A stretch of 64,000 nucleotides of DNA from Letharia columbiana. Its lineage: Eukaryota > Ascomycota > Lecanoromycetes > Lecanorales > Parmeliaceae. The position numbers were made by a program, and so were the translations under genes. Numbering within the stretch: position 1 is the first letter of the stretch; every line of letters begins with the position of its first letter. The notes below the pieces were generated by a model. The model had not been told where the DNA came from. It did no database searches and saw nothing but the letters and a program-made list of their open reading frames with translations. Shown here in pieces: positions 34,311-45,600 of this stretch. The DNA is taken from positions 620,001-684,000 of the forward strand of contig NW_023501061.1 of NCBI RefSeq assembly GCF_014066305.1, given 5' to 3'.

Positions 34311-37300
34311 ATGTGAGAGGTTGGAGGTGGGGTAAGTTCGTTTGGGCCTTTTGTTAAAACAGCATGCGCTGAGTAGCTTTTGAAAGTCCTTTCGTCAAAC
34401 AGCATGCGCGGAGTGATTTCTCAAGATTCTTTTGTCACACAGCATGTGCGGATGGGGGCTTTTTTCAGATCTATTGTGGAACAGCATGCGCGGAGTCATT
34501 TGTCTAGAATTTTTGTCAGGTAGCATGCCAACGCTCGAGTAATGATAGCACACGAGCCTACCCCGAGCTCGAATACGATGTATGCATTAGTTAGTTGCCT
34601 TGAAGGTAAATCAGCCATAGGCCCTCTTAAGGCTATATGTACTCTGATGTAGTAAATGGTTTGCGCGAAGTGCTCCGGCACCTTGGTCATTCACTTTCTC
34701 TTCTACTGGGGAAGCACAGCATCTTTCTCGTTCCGTTCTCCCGACGACGAGGAAAATAGATCATTCCAAAGAGCATTAGGTACTCAGATTGTCTGTCGCA
34801 CGACACGTGAACGCAGACTCGCTCCGGGCACGGTGTGGATTTCGCCCGCCCATCCATGCCTTGGAACCATTGTCGCAGACCCGTGCCCCGACACCTCATA
34901 GCGAACGTTGTGCCCCCCCCCTCTCTCAACCGCAACCCAACTTGCGAAGACGTAGCAGGGCCCCGTCCCACCAGCGTTGAAGCCTCCTGCAAGAAATATC
35001 ATCCTCGCTCGCTAGAGCATTGCATTCCCCAGGGCTGGGAGAATGCCAGTCACTAGCTTGACGGACAACAGTCTTAATTTTTTGATACCGGCCCTCTTTG
35101 GCAATCGTAGGCGCCGGGAACCTCGATAGGGGCTCGGTCGACGGGCTTGCGCGGTGTTGTTCTTTTTCTGGCTAGGCGGCTCAAGAGCGAGTAGTATGGG
35201 TTCATGATGTCGTGTCGATGCCGTGACTTGGGTTGTACATGGATTAGGTGGGACGAGGGATCCGGATGAGGGATAACGAAGTCGTAGAGGGGTCTACGCA
35301 ATATTATATATCTCGCAAGTGGTTAATTGCTCTGGTCGAATCTCTCATCTACATCGGCGAGCCAGATCCGCACGGTCGGTCCTCGTCTGCGTGGACACGG
35401 GCGCTGCCGGCTCCTGCGTCCACCCTCCGCCTGCCCCGCCAAGCCCACGCCCACATTGACCTGCCGTGGCATCTCGGGAACGACGGCCAGTGAATGCTGC
35501 GCGAAACTTCGATATGTAGACTGCAGGTAGGGCGGTCGAGGTGCACGTGACGGTGCTGCCGGTGCTGGAGGAGAGATTCCTGATCGGATTGAATACGTTG
35601 CAGTGGTACATGGTGGTTAGGGTTGGTGGAGTCAAGGTTCCGTTGATGAATAGATTTACTACGGTGGGTGAGTAGCGTACTAGTACTATATGTAGCGTTA
35701 AGAAAAAGTATATGAGCGAGGAATCGCGAGAAAATCTTTCCGTTTTAATTTGGGTTTTTATGGGGCGGGCTGTTCGCGGCTGTTGGGACTCAGGGGCGCG
35801 AAGCGAAGCGGACGAGATGAGTCGGATGCGTAGAGGCGAGATGTTGGATTTGGATGACTTTGTGATGAAGAACCGGTGGCGGAATACGTGGTGGGAGGTT
35901 TATCGTCGGAACGTGGACGTGGACGTTGTTCTGCGCGGACAGTTTAACAGGCTCGTTGTAAGAGCGCCCTTGATGCGGTGGTAGGATTAAACGGATGAAG
36001 CTACGGTGGTGCAGTTGTGGATGAAGCTCGAGGCTTGGTGGCCGAACAGGAGGGACGATGATTGTGCTCGGTCGTGCAAAAAAAAAAAAAAAGCAAAAAA
36101 AAAGCACACATATATTGAGAGAGTCGCACATCAGACAATACATTTTACGAACAGGATGACAACCCAGCCGGACTTCATCTTCAGTCCTTTCCGCCCTGTA
36201 CTTCGCTCTGCTGGCCTCGACGTTATGATACTGAAAATGTTGAACAGCTCGGAATTTCTATCGATACTTACAACATCATCACTCCTAATGGCTCGAAGTC
36301 GGCGACTCAAATCAACAAGAGAGATAGCAATCACTTCCAAGGACGTCCGCGCAAAGTATATGATATACAACATAGTCGATACTCGATAAGCCCAGAAGTG
36401 TTGGTGATAGCGAGCCTCCAAATCAGGGAGCGTAACATCAACTCCAAGCCCGCAGACTCCTTGACCATAGTCTATAGCTAGGCTGGTTCAAAAAGCAGCT
36501 GAGGGCATGATCGGCCCATTACAAGTGCCTTTGGTGATCTACGCCTTGGGCCTTGGAGATATCATCGTGCGTCTGCTAATTTGAACGCTCTTGGTGGAAC
36601 TGTTCACACTCTGCGCCGTTAGGCATCCGAGCACGGACCTGTCTCGCACAATGAGCGTCTTGGGTTCTGAATGACGAAGATTGGTTCGCCTCGATTTTAA
36701 GAGCGGGAAAAGGCAGGGTGCGTGTCTGTTGTTGCTATGAGGTGAGTCGTGCAGAAACTGACTGGAGATCAGTTCTTAGCATTTCGTACTTTATGAGGAT
36801 TGAAACGGTTGTAGTAGAGATGTTCAGTAGGATGTGGGATTTTGCGACGAGCGATATATCCTCCCTGGTACCGGATGGTATGATCCGTAGCTAGCGGGAA
36901 GGAGGATTTCCTCTAAGATCAGGAGATCGTACCCCCAGTCTATCAACGGGGAATGGTTGTCTGCGGAAAGACCCATTTTGGGTAACGAAATATAAGCCAA
37001 GCGTCATGCTAGCACAATAACCACTCGATCGCCATCTTACATTACTACACTGCCTTGGCACCATTTTTCCCTGCCTTGGCTATCAACCGTATGTTGTAAT
37101 GCCATCGTGGCTAGAACTTCTTAAGATGTTCTGGATATCTAATGCGCCATACCCTCGATTCGGCCAGCCCATGGAACGCGTCGAAAATACAGTCTTTGTG
37201 GTAATCCCGGGATGATGCCGCGCTGATTATGGCTTACTGGTCTTTCGGGCGCGAGGAATTCCTCGGATATGCTTTATCGGTGTCGCCATTCTCGACAGTC

Positions 37301-37347
37301 TTACCGACTGGTCAGGAGGTCTGATAGTGTACACAATGTTCCCTCAA
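34311..37347. other. Gene-poor region, no gene recognised
   Basis: This is about 3 kb, beginning with the 40-bp minisatellite. A minus-strand frame at 35345-35635 (TTMYHCNVFNPIRNLSSSTG...) has a somewhat protein-like start, but no start context, domain or continuation. An A-rich tract (A14 then A9) lies at 36078-36105. The rest shows nothing distinct. Confidence 0.4.
34343..34541 (+). repeat. 40-bp minisatellite, five diverged copies
   Basis: The core AACAGCATGCGCGGAGT recurs at a spacing of about 40 bp (AGCATG starts at 34361, 34401, 34441, 34483 and 34522). T-rich spacers such as CTTTTGTC lie between copies. Copies differ by point changes (GCGCTGAGT, GTGCGGATG, GCCAACG). The array starts ~30 bp after the stop codon of the HELGH gene. 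Confidence 0.85.
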
Positions 37348-39957
37348 TCATTGGCAGTCGCATCTATGATTTCCTGCTTCTCTCCTTCGTGCACCGTCCA
37401 CTGTAGGCAGCTCTCCCACATGATTCCGTCTTGTAAACCAGCCCCTGCCTTCTAGCAGACTACCCACAATCATGACAAAGAGCCGATAGAAGATCAAGGC
37501 GGACCATGCACCCGCCTTCCAATAAAGTTTTGGATCCGACATGAGATCATCCGACGCCCTGTGGCGGTTGAGGCCAACTGCTAGGACCGTCACCAAGGCC
37601 GAAAAACCAAGCGCGGCTACGTGAAGCATGCTTTTCTTCTCGTCTAAGTTATCAGACGTGGGTGGAAGTTGAAAGCTGACAATCAATGTAAAGAGCAATA
37701 GCCCAGCGACAGTCGTGTTCATGTCAAGCGGCCAACTTTCGCCCATACAGGCAGCTACCATTGTAAATACGAGGCAGATGGCGACACGAGAATCTCTGAG
37801 TTGCCATGCAAAGCTTGTTCGTGACGTCTTGACGTGTAAGCCGAAGAGCAGATGGTCTCTCTTGGGAGGCTGCCCATTCGTAGCGGGGAGCGCTTGATCT
37901 GCCTTTCGGTGGACTAACCGACGGTTAAAGACGACCATGGAGATCAGCGTCGTGTACCACAAGGCAATCATGACGGGATTTGAATGACTGGCCTTCTCCG
38001 GCCTGGGCATTATCTGAGTAGAGTTCTTATTCTCCCATTCGTTGTCGTAAAGTCCAAAAGCATCCAGGAAGTTGACGTGGCTGAAGATTCCCACAAGAGA
38101 GGCCGCAGCTAACGAGAGTAGCCCAGGCTCAAGTTCTCGAGAGGTGGGTACCGAATTATTTAGATATAGCCAAATTCCTGTGACGATGATTGAAACAACT
38201 GCACTTGTAGGCCACCTTGTGACAGACATCTCATCCTGATACTGATTGCACAGTACATCAAAAAGTGTAACAGAAACCCCCAGTAGAAGCACTCGAAGAT
38301 CAAGGCGTCTGATATGTGAAGAAGAGTATACCAGGGTCGAATCAATGGCCCAAGTTTTGATAGTTGACATCGAAGGTTCTGCCGAACCTAAATTTACTGT
38401 TTGTTCTTTGAGACCGGGTCCACGATTTCCTGCTTGGCCTACGGTGTCCAAGGGCTTTGAAAGGCCGGCGAGTAGCAACGGCGCCACAACTGTGCATGCA
38501 AGCGGCGTTGCGAAACTGGAATCCACTTCCGAAAGAGGGGCAAGTACAAGGTAAGCATGCACCAGCATTGTTGCAAGTATTGCGCTCGCGATCGCCTTCC
38601 AAGCGGGGAAGTAGTGCCTTAACGGAACGAACATGAGCTCTGGAGAGTCTCCAACTGGAGTATGGCCAGTAGAGACAAAGGTGAAGACCATTGTTACGTA
38701 GAACGCTGTATTCTTTGATACCTGGCTGCCGATGTCGGCGAAGCTGCCGTTTAAGCCCAACGCGCCACCACTGAAGGAGGCCAATGCGATACAAGAGACG
38801 AAAAAGATCACGAAGCTTCTCGGGCTTATTTGAAACCACTCTTGGTCACCGAGCCAGAATCGTTCGACAAGATCTGGACCTTTCTGCCGCTTTATCCGGA
38901 AAGTGGTAGATTCACCTATTGCGTCGTCCTTAACCTGGTCTAGAGCGGGCAACGTAACGGAATCATCCCAAAGGCAACGAGCAGAAGCCTCTTGGGTCAA
39001 AGGCCCATATATGCCCGCTTCTCTCTGACTGCATGCCGCACAGGAGAAGAGGGTGGCGTGGATAAGGAATCGGCAGGCGACGAAGGTGGTGATGAACAGG
39101 AACATGAACCTAGGGAGGAGAGTTAAAGGTTGCCAAGGCATAGATCTAAGAGGATATACGAACCAAGCCACACCAAAGGTGATCTTCCACCAATTGAATT
39201 CAATGCCTGGGAATTCTACGCTGGTAAAGAAGACAAAGCAGAAACTTCCAATGACTAACACCATGGCGAGCAATCTTTGTAGCGCTTTCCTAGTGTCCAT
39301 CCGTCGGCCCCTCGTTCGAGCGTAGTTGATGAACAGCAAAATTACAGAGGATGAGAAAGCCGACAGGAAAGCGAAGACCAGACCGAATCCGAGATCGAAG
39401 TCAAAAACACGGTAGGTCATTACCGTACCTAGAACGGTGACGGGAACCATCGCACCCTCAAGGCAAAAGGAATCACCGAAGAAGATGCGGAGATTTCTCG
39501 ACAATTTTGCCGCGTCGTTGTGGTCCATTGGAGGGGTATGCAGGCAGCTTTCCGATGGTGCTTCATCCGTCTTCGCACATTTCTCGTACTGAGGCAGGAA
39601 TCCCTCTGATTCGTCCCAATTTTGCCGCAACCGCAGCTGGTAGAAGAGATGCGCCACGCTACACAGTATAGCATAGGTCCCATCAAAAGCCCCATTTTCC
39701 TGGGAGATGATGGCCCAGAGGAGGAACAAGGACGTCAAGCATATCCGAATGATTGCAAAAGGCGTCGAGAAAGTACCGCCAAACCCGACGACAAAAACCG
39801 CGGAGCCATTGGTGAGAATACTGGTTGAGAGCAGAGACGCGTTCTCAAAACCTCCGAGGATCACATATACCGACTCGACGAGTATTGTTGCGTAGGCTCC
39901 GAAAGCTGCGACTTGGTAGTTGAGACTCCAGTCAGGGAGTTTGAAGGTCATGCCCAT
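37348..39957 (-). CDS. Large multi-pass membrane protein, family not recognised
   Basis: A single intronless frame of 869 residues starts at ATG 39957. It has many hydrophobic segments, roughly 15 or more by eye. Examples are VAAFGAYATILVESVYVILG, AIIRICLTSLFLLWAIIS, LGFGLVFAFLSAFSSSVILL, MFLFITTFVACRFLIHATLF and FVIFFVSCIALASFSGGALG. A soluble loop near residue 330-370 (GESTTFRIKRQKGPDLVERF) includes a pair CAACSQRE before it. A cytosolic stretch is likely around 500-530. The C-terminus is Arg-rich (ARRREAGNHRCDCQ). No transporter or transferase signature is apparent. The lack of introns in so long a fungal frame is notable, and the intact reading frame argues for function. Subcellular membrane is unknown. 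Confidence 0.75.
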   Translation of the reverse strand: MGMTFKLPDWSLNYQVAAFGAYATILVESVYVILGGFENASLLSTSILTNGSAVFVVGFGGTFSTPFAIIRICLTSLFLLWAIISQENGAFDGTYAILCSVAHLFYQLRLRQNWDESEGFLPQYEKCAKTDEAPSESCLHTPPMDHNDAAKLSRNLRIFFGDSFCLEGAMVPVTVLGTVMTYRVFDFDLGFGLVFAFLSAFSSSVILLFINYARTRGRRMDTRKALQRLLAMVLVIGSFCFVFFTSVEFPGIEFNWWKITFGVAWFVYPLRSMPWQPLTLLPRFMFLFITTFVACRFLIHATLFSCAACSQREAGIYGPLTQEASARCLWDDSVTLPALDQVKDDAIGESTTFRIKRQKGPDLVERFWLGDQEWFQISPRSFVIFFVSCIALASFSGGALGLNGSFADIGSQVSKNTAFYVTMVFTFVSTGHTPVGDSPELMFVPLRHYFPAWKAIASAILATMLVHAYLVLAPLSEVDSSFATPLACTVVAPLLLAGLSKPLDTVGQAGNRGPGLKEQTVNLGSAEPSMSTIKTWAIDSTLVYSSSHIRRLDLRVLLLGVSVTLFDVLCNQYQDEMSVTRWPTSAVVSIIVTGIWLYLNNSVPTSRELEPGLLSLAAASLVGIFSHVNFLDAFGLYDNEWENKNSTQIMPRPEKASHSNPVMIALWYTTLISMVVFNRRLVHRKADQALPATNGQPPKRDHLLFGLHVKTSRTSFAWQLRDSRVAICLVFTMVAACMGESWPLDMNTTVAGLLLFTLIVSFQLPPTSDNLDEKKSMLHVAALGFSALVTVLAVGLNRHRASDDLMSDPKLYWKAGAWSALIFYRLFVMIVGSLLEGRGWFTRRNHVGELPTVDGARRREAGNHRCDCQ

Positions 39958-40650
39958 GGTGCTGGAGTTATGGTGGCACCGTCGGAACCGTCAAAAGCTC
40001 TATCAATACCTTCCACGGACCAAGCATCTTCAAAGAGAAGATGAGAGGAGACCTTTCATCATAATCCATGTCGTGGGCACTCGCGAAAGAAGTTTGCTGC
40101 GCCTCTTGATGCGAGAATAGTTTGATGTTGGGTTTTGATTGGTCTTCCCGGGGCCATTCATAGCTTCAGCCTTCATTGGCGCCACCGCAGAGCCTCAAAG
40201 TTATGAAGACTTGTGGAACAATTACTGTACCATCCGTCAACAAGGATGAATGCTTGGTCGTTCAATATCAAGTACAAATCGGCATCCAGCGGAAGTGCAG
40301 GGTTCTTGTCCTAGGGAAAATACCACATTCGTCAAGCTCTCCGACTCCCCCCAGGCTGGGAGTGCCAGTGGTGCCAGCAGCATCAACCCATCCCGTATCC
40401 GCGGCTTACTTTTGCCATCGTCGATCGGCTGCTCGTCTTACTCTTCCCTTGGCTTCACCGAGTCCCAGATAGTTCGCCGAGTTCCAGACAGGACATAAAA
40501 GCCATGGCATTCCTTGCCCGTGGGCTCCTGCCTCGTTCTGATTTCAAGCCGCCTTGACCGACATTCTTGAAACATTAAATACCCTACACACATCTCGCTA
40601 CAGACACCTTGAAGCCTCCGCCTATCTCTATCAGTTATTCCTACCTCAAA
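39958..40650. other. Divergent promoter region
   Basis: About 0.7 kb separates the large membrane-protein gene (minus) from the cysteine-rich secreted peptide gene (plus), so it must hold both promoters. No clear TATA box is seen. CTTGAAACATTAAATACCC near 40565 is a weak candidate for the plus gene. Confidence 0.4.
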
Positions 40651-41000
40651 ATGCTTCTAATACAAAATCTTTCACTGGGCGCTGCCTTGATGACGGTGGG
40701 ATTGGCCTCCGCGGTCAGTCCAAGCCTCCCGTCCACCCCGGGCCACCGCTAACATCCTCCCAGCAATCCAGCTACCCCAACACAACCACCACCCTCAACA
40801 CCTCCACCTGCTCCCGCCAATCCATCGCCGCGTGCCCTACCCCCTACGACCCCTGCTGCGCCTTCGTCTGCGCCGAAGCCCAGGTCCCCTTCGACGTCTG
40901 CTCCCCCAACAACGAGACCTTCCTCGCCTCTTGCTACGCGTGTACCCCTGCCACCGCTACGCCCACCGTCACTACGCCGCCCTCGTCTACTGGCGTGTGA
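40651..41000 (+). CDS. Small cysteine-rich secreted peptide (effector-like)
   Basis: Two exons fit: 40651-40713 and 40764-41000, with a 50-bp intron (GTCAGT...CTCCCAG), giving 99 residues. The first exon is exactly a signal peptide (MLLIQNLSLGAALMTVGLASA), with the intron right after it. The mature part has eight cysteines in about 50 residues (TCS, ACP, PCCA, VCAE, VCS, SCYAC) and then a Thr/Pro tail. Eight spaced Cys including one CC pair resemble secreted fungal effectors and adhesin-type modules. I cannot assign a family. The start at 40651 is chosen over the upstream open frame because it alone gives a signal peptide. The two exons are in different frames, which supports splicing. Confidence 0.65.
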
Positions 41001-41729
41001 TGTGTCGGGGGAAATTGCTACTTGTTCGCAGTGTCCGAGGGCGGCGGCTAGGTTGTGAGGAGACGGACGAGGGAGGAGATTTGGGTGGGCATTGGACACA
41101 AGGGCAAAATAAGCAAGTCGATGCGGCTTCGAGGGGTGGTTGTTTAGGGTGCTTAGATTAGGAATGATAAATGACTTGAGTGACTACTCTACGCTTCCAC
41201 AAACAAGGCTGAAGCACCTATCAACCCCTCGCCCCCTGCCAGTACCTCCACCGCTGGCTGCGCGCTCGCCGTCATGTGCATATCAAGCTGTACCCACTCC
41301 CAATCAGAACCGCGCCAAGCCCGCTTCCTGCACCTTGTTGGGTGACTTATGAGTTCCCTACTGGCTGTATGCGAAGTAATGTGAGTGGACCTGTGATGTC
41401 TCCACGGTCTATCTTCATGCTTATCAACTGCTTCGTTGTGTTTGCAATCTACCTGGACCCCAGTGATACGCTGGAAAAGAACGGGCCTTTGACAAGTGTG
41501 GGGAAGGATTTGCTAAAATGCCTTCTCCGACTCTTGTGAGGGAGAAGGATCCTTGTCGAGGAGCTGCCCGGCTTTCCTGGGCTAGTAACTCAAGACATGG
41601 CAAGAAGTGCAAGCTTCTGAAGTCGTGCTACTGACGATGACTGCCACCGCCTGGATTGCTCAACTGAAAGCTGGACTCGACCCAGCTCATCACTGATATT
41701 CCTCAGAGGCGTAATTCTGACTACCGCCT
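41001..41729. other. Intergenic region, no gene recognised
   Basis: About 0.7 kb between convergent genes. Short frames lack domains, and no repeat is seen. Confidence 0.4.
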
Positions 41730-42554
41730 TCACAGTTGCACCTTCTCTCCAGCCCCGTCCACAAAGCTCTGTTCTTGAAACTTTTTAAAGTCCTGCTGCA
41801 TCTTCAAATGACTCGCGATGAACCTGTCCAACCGGCCTCTATCGTAGTATTTCCGCGCTGCTGCCGCCCCGTTCCCAAACGCGTCCAAAATATCAGAGAT
41901 GTAGTCCGTGACGGCTGCCAGAGTCGCCGTGTCCAGTGCTTCCGTGTCTGCCCTCGCAACAACCACGTTTCCAACCCGACCTTGCCATTCCGCCGGTGCG
42001 AACCCCGTGACGGGATCGATCATCAGCCACGTGGCGTGCTGATTGTCTTCCAGCGGTTCTCTGACGTCCGCCACGCTGCAACGCTGTACGAGCAGCGGGA
42101 ACCCGATCTTCTGCGATATAGGCACCGGCGAGGTCCTGAACATCAGATCGTCGCGCGGAGTGAGCCATTTCGAGTATCGCGCTCCGCCGTCCACTGAGGC
42201 GTACATCATGACTGTTCTGGCAACAGCATCTTTGGCGGAGGCGGGGTAGGGGTCGACACAGGCGGGCCTGTGGTCCTTCCAGTCCTCTTTCTGACAGAGA
42301 CTGCTGCAGTAGGTAACGCCGTTGCAGCAGGCGCAGGGCACAGTGAGTTGGTCTGGTCGCGCGGCACAGCCGAGGTTGGAGCATTGCTTCGGCGGGACTT
42401 TGGCGCTGGGACGGGTCGAGCTCTTGCAGGCGGTCTTGTGTTGCGGCCAGTCTTTCTTTTGACACGTGCCGCTGCAGTATGAGGCTTGTTTGCAGCCGGC
42501 ACAGCGCTTGGTGCATTGGGTTGTACAGCTGGGATTGGCGCAGGTCTCTGCCAT
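41730..42554 (-). CDS. Protein with two N-terminal MYND zinc fingers
   Basis: A single exon of 274 residues from ATG 42554; the open frame upstream to 42563 begins with TTG. Two MYND-type fingers are in tandem. The first is C-x4-C-x4-C-x2-C...YCSGTCQKKDWPQHKTAC (about residues 5-43). The second runs from CSNLGCAARPDQLTVPCACC to YCSSLCQKEDWKDHRPAC (about 58-99). MYND fingers bind proline-rich peptides and act in transcription or ubiquitin-type complexes. The C-terminal 170 residues, with WLMIDPVTGFAPAEWQGRVG, look like an acidic globular domain of unknown family. The gene is intact although the LINE insertion site begins 88 bp upstream of its ATG, so its promoter was probably separated from its original upstream sequence. 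Confidence 0.8.
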   Translation of the reverse strand: MAETCANPSCTTQCTKRCAGCKQASYCSGTCQKKDWPQHKTACKSSTRPSAKVPPKQCSNLGCAARPDQLTVPCACCNGVTYCSSLCQKEDWKDHRPACVDPYPASAKDAVARTVMMYASVDGGARYSKWLTPRDDLMFRTSPVPISQKIGFPLLVQRCSVADVREPLEDNQHATWLMIDPVTGFAPAEWQGRVGNVVVARADTEALDTATLAAVTDYISDILDAFGNGAAAARKYYDRGRLDRFIASHLKMQQDFKKFQEQSFVDGAGEKVQL

Positions 42555-42563
42555 CTCGGACAA

Positions 42564-42610
42564 GATCTTGTAGATGATCTAGTAGAGGATCTTGTAGATG
42601 ATCTAGAGTG
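42564..42610. repeat. Two-copy 24-bp tandem repeat at the MYND gene 5' end
   Basis: GATCTTGTAGATGATCTAG occurs at 42564-42582 and again at 42588-42606, period 24 bp. It lies immediately upstream of the MYND gene start codon, in its probable 5' leader. GATC and AGATCT/AGATGATCT words make each unit partly palindromic. Confidence 0.75.
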
Positions 42611-42641
42611 CTCAATCGTGGTGATCTGATACGACACGCGG

Positions 42642-42656
42642 TGCAGGTTCGAAAGT
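42642..42656. repeat. Target-site duplication, left copy
   Basis: TGCAGGTTCGAAAGT is identical to 48640-48654 on the far side of the A+T-rich element. The flanking bases differ (left GG/TT, right TT/CC), so the duplication is exactly 15 bp. Confidence 0.85.
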
Positions 42657-42684
42657 TTGATTGATTGATTGATTGATTGATTAC
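42657..42684 (-). repeat. TCAA-type microsatellite tail at the LINE 3' end
   Basis: The plus strand reads TTGATTGATTGATT... directly inside the left target-site duplication. On the element's coding strand this is a (TCAA)n tail ending at the insertion point. Short repeat tails in place of poly(A) are known for several LINE groups. It fixes the element's orientation as minus. Confidence 0.75.
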
Positions 42685-45600
42685 ATCATACTACCCTGAA
42701 GTCTTACCCTAGTGGCCGACTATGCGAATTACGTAATCTATCTGATCCTTTTAGCTAATTATATAATCTCAAATAAATAAGGCTATATAAGTCACCGTCA
42801 TGGTTCGCGTCTTATTATACTTGATCCTTAGAAAGGGGTATACCCTACATCGCTAGAGCCCTTTCATCTTAATCGTATCCTTCTTTTTAACCGTCTACCC
42901 TAGTGAATTCTTATTATTAATTCTTATTAAGAGCTTAATATTATCTAATAAGTCTAATACTTCTTATAAAGTTCGTTGCTATAGAGGCGTAGCGTAATTT
43001 TATTAGTATATCCTTATAAGTAATAACCCTCTCTTTACCTTTCTTCTTTCTTTAATCTATTATATTCCTCGCTTCTTACTAAATAGCCTATATTTATAAA
43101 AGATATATCGAACTATCTACTTCGCTTTACACTCGTATTCTTTTATCCTCTATATTCGATATCTATCGATTATAAAGAAAGGCCTTAAGATTTATTTTCT
43201 CGATTTTTATTTATATTATTAGCAACGTCTTAGCGCGCTTAACTCTCGAATATAAAAGTTATATTTATTTTAACGATATTAATTAAATTCTTCTAAGAAT
43301 ATCGCCTCGCTTCTTATTAATCTATTTGATAGTTTATTATTTTTATTATATAGTCTCTAATAGCTATCTTAATTATCGATATTATTCTTATCTATATAAT
43401 TAATAATTAGACTATTTCGTTAATATTTACCTTTACTCTTTTATTATAAATTACTCACTCTCGCTAATTAATAGCCTTCTTCGTCTCTCTATCCGCTTAT
43501 TTATTATTATTAATATTAATATATATCGAAATTTAATATAATTCTATTATTACTTCGAGATATCTAAGCGAATTAATAATCTATACTATTTATATCATAT
43601 AGATCTATTTTTAAATACTTACTCGAGTCTTCGATAGTTTAAATTAATACTTAATTATTCGTATTTACTATAACTCTACTAAGTTATAATCTTATTTAGT
43701 ATATAACTATTATAGTTAGAGCTTAAAGAATATTATATAACTTCGTTAAGTATATTATATATTAGTCGCTTAAGTCTAAATAGATATTAAAAATAAAATT
43801 AATATCTAACGATATAGCTAATACTCTTATTTTTTTATTAATCCCGCTATCGTCTATATATATTATTATATATCTCTTATTAATCGATCTTTTAGCTAAT
43901 TCTTTAGCAGCTTTCTTAGTCTTATAAATTATTATTTTAAGAGGCTCTTAATTAAAAGCGGCGCTAAAAGGGCGTAGTTTCTTAATCTTATTAATATTAT
44001 TATATCGTTCTTCGAATTTATTAGTATATCGCTTTAGTAAACTTAGTTTCTTATTCTTCTTAAGTTTTCTTTTAGACTTTTATCGCTCGAAATATAATTT
44101 AATAATCTCGCTATATACTAAACTAATAGCGATTTATAAAATAGCTTTTAAGATAATTTTATCTAGCTATTATTTAACTAATAGAAGATATACTTCTATA
44201 TCGAGTACTAAAATAAATATAGTCTTAAATACTTTAATTATCTTTCTTTCTATCTAAGATTAAATTCTTTATAGCGATAAGAGATAAATTTTATTATAGT
44301 TAATAGTGTCTTTTAGACTAATATTATATTAAGTAATAATATATTATTTATAAGATAATTACCGCCTAATAGAGCTATCTTATACTCTTATAATTATTAC
44401 TCTATATTAATCTAATAATTCTCGCTAATATATCGATATTTTTAATAGCTTTAGATCGAATCTTCTTATTATAATAGCTTTATAGAAATTTAAAGTCGAT
44501 TTCGACTTCTAAATAGCGAATAAAGCGTCTTATCTTAATATATTATCTCTTATTAAGTTATAGAGAATAATTTAAACTAAATCTCTATTTTCTATTAAGG
44601 TGTAGTAGTTAATATTTACTAGAATTAAACTTTAATTTATATTATAACACTTACTTTATATAAACTTCGTTATAGATTTTATAAAATACGTTATAGTTTT
44701 CCTCGATAGAGTCTTTTATTATTAGAAGATCTATATCGTTTATAAAGTCGATAGCTATTATTTCTAAGTCGACGCGATTATTATATTTATCGATAAGATT
44801 TAAGTTATAGAAGAGATAAAGTATAGATAATAGCGGTAATTCTTAAGAAATTTCGGTTACTATAAAAGTCTTTAATATAAAGTATTCGCTTATTTTTAAT
44901 ACTATTATTTTATTAGATAAGAACGATTCTATCTAGTTAACTACTCTTATATCGATTTTTCACTTTTAAAGATTATAGAGTAGTCGAGAATAAGAGACTT
45001 TATTATATATATCTGAAACGTCTAATAGTAATATCGTAGCTACTTTATTAGAGTTCTAGATCTAATATATTCTTTCTAGAAGATAGTGAATACCGTGTTT
45101 ATATAATTGTAATCTACGATCTCTTATATATATAGCCAATAGAAGTCTATATATCTTTATAAGATATGCTATTCTCTTAATAAGAATAAACTTTATTATC
45201 TTTTCTATAGTATTAAGTAGAGCTATTAACCGATATCCTTTAGAAATCGAGTAATCTTTATTTAACTTCGAAAGAATAATTGTTATCGATATTCTAAAGT
45301 ACTCTAAATAGTAGTCGTTCGTTATATATATATTAAATATTCTATATAGATAAGAAAGTAATAACTTTAGAATCTTCTTGAGAATTAGATTAGAGATTAT
45401 ATCTCCCTCGATATTCTCTTTAACGATACTTACATTATAGCCTTTCTTATTTTATTTATAATAATTATACTTATTAGATAGACTTATAAATACGCTATAT
45501 CGACGTTAATATTATTTAACTTTATCTATATCGATAATAAAAAGAACGTTCTTATAAGAAGATCTACCTTTAAGTCTAATTCGTTATATTCTTATTTATC

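Noticed and set aside
35345..35635. Minus-strand frame with YHCNVFNPIRNL
   Set aside because: It looks faintly protein-like, but neither a start exon, a domain nor a continuation could be found.
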